Below, one piece after another: positions 26,201 through 38,200 of a DNA stretch of 64,000 nt. Below the pieces are notes generated by a model. It saw only the letters and a list, made by a program, of their open reading frames with translations, was not told the origin of the DNA and did no database searches. The translations under genes and the position numbers were made by a program. Source of the DNA: Ciona intestinalis (lineage: Eukaryota > Chordata > Ascidiacea > Phlebobranchia > Cionidae); assembly GCF_000224145.3 (NCBI RefSeq), contig NC_020173.2:1541435-1605434 (forward strand), written 5' to 3'. How positions within the stretch are numbered: position 1 is the stretch's first letter; each line of letters opens with the position of its first letter.

Positions 26201-29200
26201 TGTTGCAACATTTGCGAATGAGAAAGCAGGTTTGGTGGATTTTACTGGGGATTTGTGGACAGAAGTGTTCCCGTTTTCACTTTGTTGAGAAGCATTTGAT
26301 GCGTCTTGTACACTTGTGTTTATCTCTGTTGTATGAAATACAAATACAAAAAAAATTTTTTTACAAAAAAAATAGTAGTAAAAAAAAATTTACAAAATTT
26401 ATTGATAAAAGTACAACAAAACTAAAAATTGCTAGAATAACATATATGTATGCTAAAAGAGTGGTTCTATTCTAATGTATATAAAATGTGAATAACTACG
26501 GACGATTAAAAAAAACTGCACCATACCAAACTCCTGCAACCAAGTACAAAATTATTTTAGTTACAAAAATAAACACCTAGGAAGAAATAAATAGTAAAAT
26601 TTAACATCAATAATCAAAATAAAGTGCATTATTAAAAAAAACAACACCAAAATTTTCTGCAGTAAAAACAACATGCTATACTGACAGTGTAAAACGCTAC
26701 AATAGGCCAAAGATATTTTGGGAATTAATTTGAAATACAAAATAATGCACACCTGATTTATCCTCAAGTACAGACACAGGGTCAAGCAACCTCTTGACTG
26801 AAAAAGCTTCGTTTCCATCTTGTACTGTGTTCAAGAAATTGATTGCAGTTTCTGCTGATTTCAGTTTCATTGCAAACTGAAGCATCTGGAAAATTATGTG
26901 GGTAAAAATTTAAGCGGGAACAGTGGGTAGCTGGTTCAGGACTTGATGCTGCTACCATTGTGGGTGTACGTGTGTTCTTAAGCAAGACACCTTCGACACC
27001 GCATTAATTTAAACAAATGCATAAATGGTGTCGCATTAATTTTGCCTTATATTAAAGAGTGGAATATATTTCAAATTATAAGAGAAACGTTTTTTGGCCA
27101 AACTAAATACTTCTTCTCACAAAAAATACCACAGATAATTTTATTAAGTGTAAATTTTCATTTAAAACCAACTTGTATGAGCGTGGTCCAGACTCTTTAA
27201 ATTTTCAACAAGCCACAAATTAAATTTGCGAATCGTACAACAGTAAGCAACATGAATCCATGAAACAGTGACAATGTTTTTTTAATAGCTGTCGTATACG
27301 TGCTTTACTATTGACTCAAATGAAGCGCTGCACGCGAAAAACTGGTAAAACGTATATTTACGTGCGATGGCACTACAAACCATTGTTACTATAACGTGTA
27401 TTAGCAATTTCTACATTAAGTTTTGCTATGGCAACTAGTAAAAATATGAAGTATATACTTCTGTTTGTAAACAGGTTGAACCTAAAAAAATTAAAAAAAA
27501 TTTTTTTTTGAAAAACACAAAATATAAAAAATAAAATTATAAAAGATTCAAAAATGTTTAAAATGCTGGCAAATGCGATACAGGCTGTGTTATAACAATG
27601 TTAAATACAACTGTAATGAAAAACAAAGCAAACCTCTCCATTTGGTTTATCGGGGTCTGAGAAGTCAGTTGCTGCCCACACAAGTACTTTATCGGAATTC
27701 TCTTTGAAATTAAAGTGGATTGCTTCCGTGATAAAGTGGTTCAAACAAACTTTAAACACCTGGAAAAAATGTGTATTTGTTGTATAATGTTGCAAAGAGT
27801 GTGAGAATTTTTTAAATTTTTGGATAGAGTGTGGACTCTACAGTTAAACAGTATTTGAATTATGGGTTGTAAGTCGTGAGGATACGGTTTTATAATTCTT
27901 TAAATGTTCTTTATTTACTACTAAAGGGGACGAAAAATAGAATGAAAAGCTGTCCCATCTTCCCCCACCCTACTGTTTCTTAAAGCAAAGATAGCTTACA
28001 ATTGCTTTTGATATGTTCCTTACATGGATATGTTAAAACCTAAACTGATAGTTATTATATATCCAACCTAACACACTGTAAAACAGTGGTTCTTAAACTT
28101 TTTGTATGCTTTACCCTTTTAAAAGATGCTTATCAGATTCACCCCAATATGTAATATGAAGCTCATTTATTAAAAAACAACTAATTACTAGAAGATAAAG
28201 AATCAAGAAGCTACAAGGCTAGCAGTTATTCTGAACTAGAATAGTAAGCTACAATTGGCACAATTTTCCTGTCCTGTCAACTGATGTGGACTTTGATTGG
28301 TAGCTTATTTACATTCTAAATAAGAGAAAAGGAATTTTAAAGAAATGCTGCTGTAAAGAGAGTAAAGCTGTAACAGTAATACAAACAGATGAGTTACTAT
28401 CATGGTTTTAAAATTCATTAAATATTATAAGACCCTTACCTGTTCCCTTCTCATAACAAGTCGTATTCTATAATTGTTTAGGTTTTGTAGAATTCGAACT
28501 CTTCCCAAACCCCTTTCTTTCCATTGCTTTGATTCACGATGAAATACGAACAACTTCACACGATTTTCGAACAAAACCTGTTTTTTTAGGTTTAAATAAA
28601 AAAGTATACAAAAAATGTATCAAAATTATAATATTCCAATGCATTTTTAATTTAAATCGTTTTTCTTTTACAAAAATAAACAATTCTGCATCCAACTGTT
28701 GCTGCTAAACACAGTATTTTTTTATTTAAAAAAAAAAATTTTTGAAAAAAAAAAAATTAGAAAAAAATTTAAATTTTGAAAAAAGTTTTAGGTAGCATAA
28801 AAAATTAGAACTTAAATTGTTTGTACCTGGTCTTGTTCTTCCCCAGTAGGAACATCTACTTTATCAGGTAATGGAACAATTGGTTCAACATGTATATCTG
28901 CCTCTTCAGTGCTGTGGATTTAAACAAAGATTTTGTATTTCATATAATTTTTTCAATCCACAAAAACAAAATATATTTGATAAAAAAACAGTAGCAACAA
29001 AATATATAATATAAGAACAAGCACATCACCTTGTAGCCGAACACACACTTATGTTTCTTGTTTTGTGCGAACCATGTTCTGGCATAGTAGGGTCTACTTT
29101 CATGTTAAATTCAAACTTGCTGAGACTAATAGAGGTGTTTCTTGTCCTGCCTGTTTTAAAGTTTATAATATTTGAAAGTAAGGTATACATGTAGAACCTA

Positions 29201-32200
29201 GAACCTGTATATGTATAGTAGGGTGGAGGAAGACGGGATACCTTTAGCACATATTATCCAAATATCCTAAACGTGTTTTAAACAATTAACAACGCTCTAT
29301 GGGAGTCGTGAGGTTACGGTTTTATAATTCTTTGAACGTTCTTAGTTTACTACCAAATAGAACTACAAAATGGAATGAATAGGTGTCTCATTTTCTCCCC
29401 ACTCTACTGTATATATTTGAAAGTAGTGTACACGTACAGAACATATATATATATATGTATATATCATATTATATTATATAGGTATATTAAAAGTTACTAC
29501 CTTATTTTTTCACATAGTAATGCTTTGAAAGTTGTTAGTTATATTTAAAGCAGAAATACTTTTACGAAACACAACACATACAATTATGTGTAGTTTACTG
29601 ATATAAAGAAAAACAAAAATTGAAAACAAATTTGTTTTTATACAGGTTTCAGTCTAATACTGTTTAAATATCAAATATTATACAAAATTTAAAGTTAAAA
29701 TACCTCTGGTCACTTCAACATTTTCTTTGTCAGCTTGCTTGTCATCAGTTGGAGGACTGAGGGAAATCAATGCAGTGTTTAAAACATTAAAATAGTTTTT
29801 GTGTGGAAAACTAGCAAATGTATGGAAAAAATGTCACGTCATTTTTTGATTGGTTTATAAGTGGTATACTATGAACAAAAATATATGGTTTATAAACTTT
29901 TATTTAATAGTTTGTAAAACTTTACAATAGTCCTTGTGTAACAAACTAGAAATGTATTTTAAAAAATTCATGTAATTTTTTGTTTAGCGTTTAAGTGGTA
30001 TACTATGAACAAAAACATATGTTTTTTTATAATTTAATATTTTATTTTATAATTTGTAATGCATTACAATACTCCTTGTGTAGAAAACTAGCAAATGTAT
30101 TTTAAAAAAAATCATGTAATTTTTTGTTTAGTGTTTAAGTGGTATACTATGATCAAAAATATATGTTTCATACTTTCATTATTTTTTAAATTTTTTATTT
30201 CCTATTTTGAAATTTGTAAAACAATATAATATTCCTTCTGTAGCAAACTAGCAAATTTATGTAAAAATTGTCATGCCATTTTTTGTTAAGTGTCATTTTT
30301 TTTAAGTGTCAAAAAATGTCATTTTTTGTTAAGTGTATAAGTGTTTTTTTTATATTTTATTATGAACTGACCTTGTTTCAGATTGAATTCTTTCTTTGTC
30401 TTTCTGATGTTGTTTAACGAGAGGTGTTAAAGCAAGGTCTGGTAGTTTGGGAAGACTTTTTACCTCAGCACCTGAAACATGGGGTTTATAAAGAGATGGT
30501 TTGGGAAAAAACGTTTTAAGCAGATTTTTAGCCAATTTAGTGCTAAAAAAGAAACAGAATTTTGAGAAAACATATATAATTTAAGTATCTTTCCTATTTA
30601 AAAAAATAAAAAAAAAATTTTTCTAAAAAAATTTTATAATATTTTTAAAGAAATTTATTAATTACAAAAAATTCTCAGGTTTGAAATTTTTTTTGAATAA
30701 GAAAATCAATTTTAAGTTGGCAGACTTGCCTTCAGTCAATGTATTCTCAAGGTCAATTTTCTGCTTCACAGAAAGTTTATCCTTGAAAAAATCAAGTTCG
30801 GATTTCATTTTTTCTGCCTGGTTGATGAGATCTGTTGTAGTTTCTTGAAAAGCAGATGTGGTTGTCGCGTTTGTGTCGTCAATTAGTACCTGTTGCAAGT
30901 ATTATTACACCTCCTATTTGGTTGTTTATATTAAGTACAACTGTATGTTATTTTTTTCAAATATTTTAGTTCAATTTAATGGTTTTTATTTTATAACATA
31001 TTTTTAAGCCATATATTTGAGATACAATAATAATTATTAAAAGACTAAATTAACACAACTATTATAAAAACCAATAAAATATCAAACATTTAAAATATAA
31101 AAAAAAAAACTAAAAAGAATAAGAATTATCTGAATTAAAGCTGTAACAGGTAGAACCCAGTTTGACAAAAATTGTTTAAAAGTAGAAAAATGAAAAAGAT
31201 TTTTTTAAGTAACATGTTACAAAAAGTAAAAAAATTACAAATTTTTAAGTAAAATGTTACAAAAAGTAAAAAAACTACATATTAGACAATAATGTTAAAA
31301 ATGAAGAAAATTACTCATTTTTAAGCAACATGTTACAAAAGTAAAAAACTACTAATTTTAGTAAAACGTTACAAAAAGTAAAAAAAATCACTAATTTTTT
31401 AGGCAATATTGTTACGAAAAAGAAAAAAAACTTATTTCTTAAGTAACACGCTACAAAAAATAGAAAAACCACTAAGTTTTTAAGTAACATGTTATAAAAA
31501 GAAAAGCAATACTAATTTTAAAAGTAATGTATTACAAAAATAAAAAAAACTACTAATTTTTAAGTAAAACGTTACAAAAAAGAAAAAAAGGGGTACTAAT
31601 CTTTTAAGCAATAATGTTTTTACCTGGCATTCTTCAAACTTCTCCTTGAACAAGTTGGCGAGTTCGCAAGTTTTAAACTTGATGGCAAAATTTTCGATTT
31701 CCGTTTCTTCGCCGTCAGCGAAATCTGCTGCAATCCACGTCCATGTACGGTCGGAGTCGGGCATCGGGGTAAGTTTCATCTTGGATGTGATGTAATGGTT
31801 CGCACAAACCTGCGGAAATAATGACCGTTAGGTGTCAGTGTGGAAAAGTGAGACAATTTTTATATAGAATATATATGAATTTATAATTTTTTTGTTAAAA
31901 TTAGCCACTTTTTTGGCAGTTTAGAAACCCATAGAAAACAAACTATTTAAACAATAATGAAATTTATTCTAGAACTATCAGCATAGTGTTTTAGCATTAA
32001 AAAGTTTTTTTAAAACCTTACAAATACTTTCTACACATCTGTAATTTCTAAAGTTAAAAATTTGAAGTAAAACTTTGATATAAATTAAGTTTTGTGAGAT
32101 TTTTTATTTATACAACAAAAAAATATCTTATTGTAAGAAAATCCAGTGTATTAGCATTCTAAACATTAATCTAAAATCACTCATTATCACAAAAAAACAA

Positions 32201-35200
32201 CTCATGATCACATAAATATCACATGCACGAATATCATGAAATTCACTCACTTTAAAAACTTGTTCACGTCGCATGACAATTCGGAATTTTCCATTTTCTT
32301 GATTATGCTTGATGCAAATATCTCCTAAACCTCTTTCTTTCCATTGCTTTAAAGTCTGCGCAATATTTTAATGTCTTTTATAGGAGTGATCATTTCACAC
32401 AAATAAGCTGTATAGTAGGGTGGGGGAAGATGGGACACCTTTAGCACATAATAACCAATTTTCTGATCATGTTTTAAACATTTAACAACGGTCTATGGGA
32501 GTCATGAGGATACAGTTTTATATTTCTTCGAATGTTCTTTGTTCCCAATTGGAACATGTAAACAGAATAAAAAGGTATCCTATCTCCCCCACCCTAATAT
32601 ACTTAAATATTTTAATAAAATAGAATGCTTTGTCTGCCATGCAGTCAGACCTAGTTGGGATTTTATCAAAACTAACTTTAAAATTTCTTATGCTACACTA
32701 CCAAAAACACAATATGTTGGTGATTTAGTCATTTTTTTGGAAAACTTTAATACTTTTAGTCTTTTATTATATTTTTCTAAAAAGCTAGATTTTTGCATTT
32801 ATTCCAGATAAGTTTACATTGGTGTATATGACTTATAGAACATTTGGTGTTAGTGTAGTATTTTGCAGAAATAGTCCACAGATGGAGTCCTACGGGCCAA
32901 GAATCAGGACAGAAAATGGGACTTGGTTGGAACACTAGAGTCGTAACATAAAGAAAAAACTTGACTAAAGCGAGCACGTCACTTCCGGACGTACAAGGGT
33001 GTTGGGGTAATGGGCCAAATCTGGCCTAAACCCTAGGTCCTCATGGACCTCACCCATACAGAATAGAATAGTTAATGTGGTTTTACTTGTTAAGTTGTTA
33101 AGTTATAACTTGAAGGAAATATTATACTAAGCGTTTAATTAAATGAGCACTTTTTATGTATTTTAATACAAATTTTTAAAACAAGTCATTTAAAATATTT
33201 AAATAACACAAGCAGAAACAAACCTTGTCCCAGCGAAATAATTTTGATCGCTGAGAGTAAATTGTCCTCTCCCCCTCTTCTCCTGTTACCACGGTAACCA
33301 GGTCAGGGAGCTTTGCGATTGGTTCAACATGGATATCCCTCTCCTCTTCCTCCTAGAAAAAAGAAAATAAAAATATTAAAAACAATTTTTTTTGGTAATG
33401 TTTTTGGTAATTTTTTCTTTATACTAGTTTTTATTTTTAATGATTGGTATTTAAAAAAAAAAAATAACTAATTATTTTTCATTTTGACAATTTTTAATAA
33501 TTTTTTATATTAAATTTTTCTTTTTTAAAATATATTTTAACACTTAATGTACTAACCTGATACAAGTCACTATTGTTGTTTTTTGTTGTTGAAAAAATTG
33601 GTTTTCCATCAGAACTCCAAACTGGTTGACTAGTTGGTGGTGTAAAAGTCGCTCCAAATTTGAAACCAGAGCTGGAACTTGCAGCAAGATCCGCAAATGA
33701 CTTTATTCCTGCATCTCCAGTATTGCTACCTGGTAGTCAAAAAAGTCGCGAAAAAAATCAGGGGGAAAAAGACATGCAATCAGTGGCACAGCCAGAAAAA
33801 AATAAGGGGGGTTTTTATCAAGAAATTTTCAATTTTTTTATTTTAATTTTTTTTAATTTTTTTATTTTTTTTCGGTTTAAAAAGGGGGGTCCCGGCCCCT
33901 AAACCCCCCTGGCTGCGCCACTGCATGTAATATCATAGGTTAAGAAAGAAAAAAAACATTGTGAAATATTCAGACTAAAAATTACATGAAATATTACAGG
34001 CTAAAAAAAAAGAAAAAAAGGTAAAATTTTTGGACTAACAATTAAAAATTACATGTAATATCATGGATTAATAAAAGGAAAAAAGGAAAATAATTGGACT
34101 AGAAATACATGTAATATCATGGCTTAAAAAATTAACTTCTCTATACTAAAATATTCAGTACTCTTTCTATTAGTTATTATTTTAATAAAACATGCCAAAA
34201 TAATGATTTTCGAAGACAATTCTTACCGAACGCAAATGTTGATGTGCTGACTTCAACAGGTTTAGTAGCATCCGATTTTAAAGCTGGTTTTTCAAGATTT
34301 TCGGTTTCAGGTTTGTCAGATGCAGTGGCACTTGACTCTATTTTAAAGTTGAAAAACTTTATTTTAATGTAGGTTATTTGTATTGCATACAATGACATTT
34401 TGTATTTAATAGAAAAAACCTACAACTGAGAAGGTGTATAATGCTATATAGTAGGGTGGGGGAAGACGGGACAACTTTACATTCTATTTTCTCGTCTAAT
34501 TTGGTAGTAAACAAAGAACGTTCAAAGAATTATAAAACCGTATCCTTACGACTCCGATAGACCGTTGTTAATTGTTTAAAACACGATCAGGATATTTGGA
34601 TATTATGTGCAAAAGATGTCCTGTCTTTCCCCACTCTACTATACACAAATACATTTGTATGGTAACAACGTCTTTTACAATTTTTCCAAAAAAAATGGTA
34701 AAATAAAAAAAAATAAAAAAAAAGTTTTTAATTTTTCACCTTCAGAGTCTGCTTCTTCCCCATCTTTAAGATAATTATAAAATGAAGGATGAAGTTGGAG
34801 GCTCTTCGCTTTCTCCTGTAGCTCCTGGGATGGGAGGACCTCACCAACACAGATCACATCATCTTCATCTTGTTCTGCATCTTTTTCCGACTGTTTATTC
34901 CCGACTGTTATACCCTCAGTCTAGAAAACGAAGACTTAAAAATAGTATTAAGCATATTATTTTTATTACAGTTTTTTTCAATTTAAAATTGTAGCCTTTT
35001 TAATACAAACATATATTTTTACAACATAAATTTTGGTTAAAAATTCCAAAACAGTTTAAGCAACAATTTTTCTTCAATATTCTATTACTTCTGCTACCAG
35101 GCATAATGTAAATATGTTCAGCGGCTTAGCTGGTATAAAAAAACGTAGCGCATGACAGAAGAAATGCTGAAAATGCACTACTTAATACCAGATAAGCCGC

Positions 35201-38200
35201 TAAAAGATTATTTTATTTAATCTGTGTTTAAAAAAATTACTTTTGGAGCCGTAAACTTGCTCATTGGAGATTGATGATTTTGAACAAAATCTTCTTCCTC
35301 CTCATCTTCGTAACTTCCCTCAGACTCCTCCGTGGAGTAATCTGCATGAAGAGATAAATATTAAAACGACATTTGATCATTTGCTTTTCTCCTTTTTTCT
35401 TGTTTCTAATTTTTTCTTGTTTCTGATTTTGTCTTGTTTTCATTTTTTGCTTGTTTTTCATTTTTTCTCGTTTCTAATTTTTTGCTTGTTTCTCAAATCA
35501 CTGATTACTTTTTAAGTTTGAAAAATTAAAAAAGATTAAAGACATAAAAGCAAAGTCAGCATCTTATCTGTATAAATACTTGTTAAGGTAATTGGTTATG
35601 ATCGTGACACAGGCCTTCTCAAGTTTTTAAACATTTTCAATTCATCTTAAAAAATATCAGAAAATGAGAAATATTCCCTTAGAAAATGTATTAGAGTGTG
35701 AGGAAAAAATTTTAAGTTTATATATTATAATGTGTGAGAAAATATCCTGAAAAAAGTTTTTTTTAAATAGCATTGTGATACAAAAATATTGTACAAAAAA
35801 TCCTACTTTTCAATTAAAAATGTGTAAGAAAAAAATCCACTGTTTCAAATCTGTTTTTAGTTAAGTTTTCAGGTACATGCAATTTACTTTTAAAATAAAA
35901 TATTCTTTAAAATTAAATTGTGCGGTTTTAAATCTGTTATATTAATACAAGTTTTCAGGTACATTCACATTACCATTAAAATCAGACAAATATTCTTTAA
36001 AATCAGTTTTTAAAATGGGCTGTTTCAATTCTGTTTTTTTTTTGTAATATAAACTTTCAGCTACATACAATTTACCTTTAAAATCAGAAAATTAATCTCT
36101 AAAATCAGATTTTTAAATGCGGTCTTTTCAATTTTTTTTTTGCGCTGTTTTAAATTTTCAGGTACATGCATTTTACCGTCATCATTTTCTTCATCCTGAC
36201 TACTCTCGTCTCCATTTTCCTCCTCATTCTCGCTATCCATGGTTGGAAATTTCGGTTGTGAAGTTTGGTTGGTTGTGGTGGTGGTGTTGGGTGGTGGCGC
36301 ACCAAAAGATGGTGCAGAGAATAAACCGGTTGCTGCAGTGGTTTGGGAACCAAAACTGAATGGTTTACCATCACCTAAAATGGTTGAAATAATTTTGGTA
36401 ATGTGTAAAATTTTAGTGCTAAAAAAAATGTTTTTTTATTTGTACTATTTATATATTTGTACTATTTATTTAAAAAGTAGGACTAAGTATTTTGTAATCC
36501 ATAAGCGGGTTTTAACTGGTTAGATCCAGTTTACACTGGCTTGAACCAAAATAGGTTAAACCAGGCCTTTAAAACTTTTTTGCAGGAACGTACTTTATTC
36601 TTTCAAAATTTTCATGACTCTTAAAGGTGGCTGTACACAGTATCGTATATGCAAACCCATTACCGAGTTCCGCATGCGGCAGCGAAATCTGGACAAAACA
36701 GACAAAACGGACGAGTTCTGGATACCGTGTACAGCCACCTTTATAACTTATGGTATAGTATGGTGGGGGAAGATGGGACACCTTTTGCACATAATATCCA
36801 AATATCCTGATCGCGTTTTAAACAATAATAACGGTCTATGGGAGTCGTGAGGATACAGTTTTATATTTCTTTGGATTTTCTTTTATTACTACCAAATGGG
36901 ACGAGAAAATAGAATAAAAAGGTCCTTTAACTTCCCCACCCTTGTAATAATATAATAAAAAGTATTTCATTAAATGTTAAAATTAGTTAGGTGTCTTTTT
37001 GTAGAATCCTAACCCCTTAAAGCCTTAAACTAACTACCAAGTAAAACACAATTACCTGTTGAATTGTTGCTGTTAGCCAACTTGAATGAGAAACTTGAAT
37101 TCGTTGGAGTTTGTCCTGTTCGTTGTAGAGCTGTGTGTTCTTTTACTGGTTCCTGAGAAAATGGTTGTTAAAAATAAGCGTGTTTGAATGGAAAAACAGA
37201 TTTCCCGGCTATTTTCCATACAATGCATTTTTGAACACTGTTATCTTTTAAACAAAATTGTTTTGATTTTTACTGTAATTTGGTTAAGAACTGTTATGCT
37301 TAAATTAAAATTATAAAAATTAAATGGTTTAAAACATAATGAACACAAGTAATTAAAGCTGTTTTATATGCAATGTCTTGCTGAATATGACCATAATATA
37401 ATAGAAAATAGCTATCACATAAAAAGGTCCCAGAAAAACAAAACAAAAAGGCAACAATATACAGGTAACTATTAAATTTCAGACAGAAATGTGATGATAA
37501 TATATAGTAGGGTGGGGGGAGATGAGACCTCTTTCATTCAATTTTCTTGTTTCATTTGGTAGTAAACAAAGAATATTTAAAGAATTATAAAACCGTATCG
37601 ACTCCATAGACCAGTGTTAATTGTTTAAAACACAATCAGGATATTTTGATATTACACGCTAAAGGTGTACCATCTTCCCCCAGCCCACTATATTAATATA
37701 ACAAAATATAGCCATCACATAGTAAAAAAACAAAAATAAAATCAATTACAGGTGAACTAGTAAATAACAGACAGAAATTTATTGAAAATATATCACAGCC
37801 ATTTAAACAACTGCCATTCTTATTTCTAAGTAATCCCAAATCTTAAATCACCTTGTTGTCTGTAGGTTGCGGTGAACCAAACTGAAACTTGGAACTTGCA
37901 GCTGGTTTTGATAAATCGCCACCAAATTTAAACGAAAACTTTTGATCGGTTGTTGTTTGTGCTGTGACAATTTGTTTTTAGGAATTCAAATTAAAAAATT
38001 CCAAAATTTGGTTTTAGATAAATTTTATATTCACTAAAAAATATACTTTTTACCAAAAATACTAAAACTAATTTATTTAAATCTGTTTTAAGGCTAGTAC
38101 TACACTAATATTGCAGAGTTGTAGATATAATACAGCATTCATGTGAACATAATGCATTATCAGAAATAAAAAAAGGGAATAAATAGTTTTTTTTATAAAC

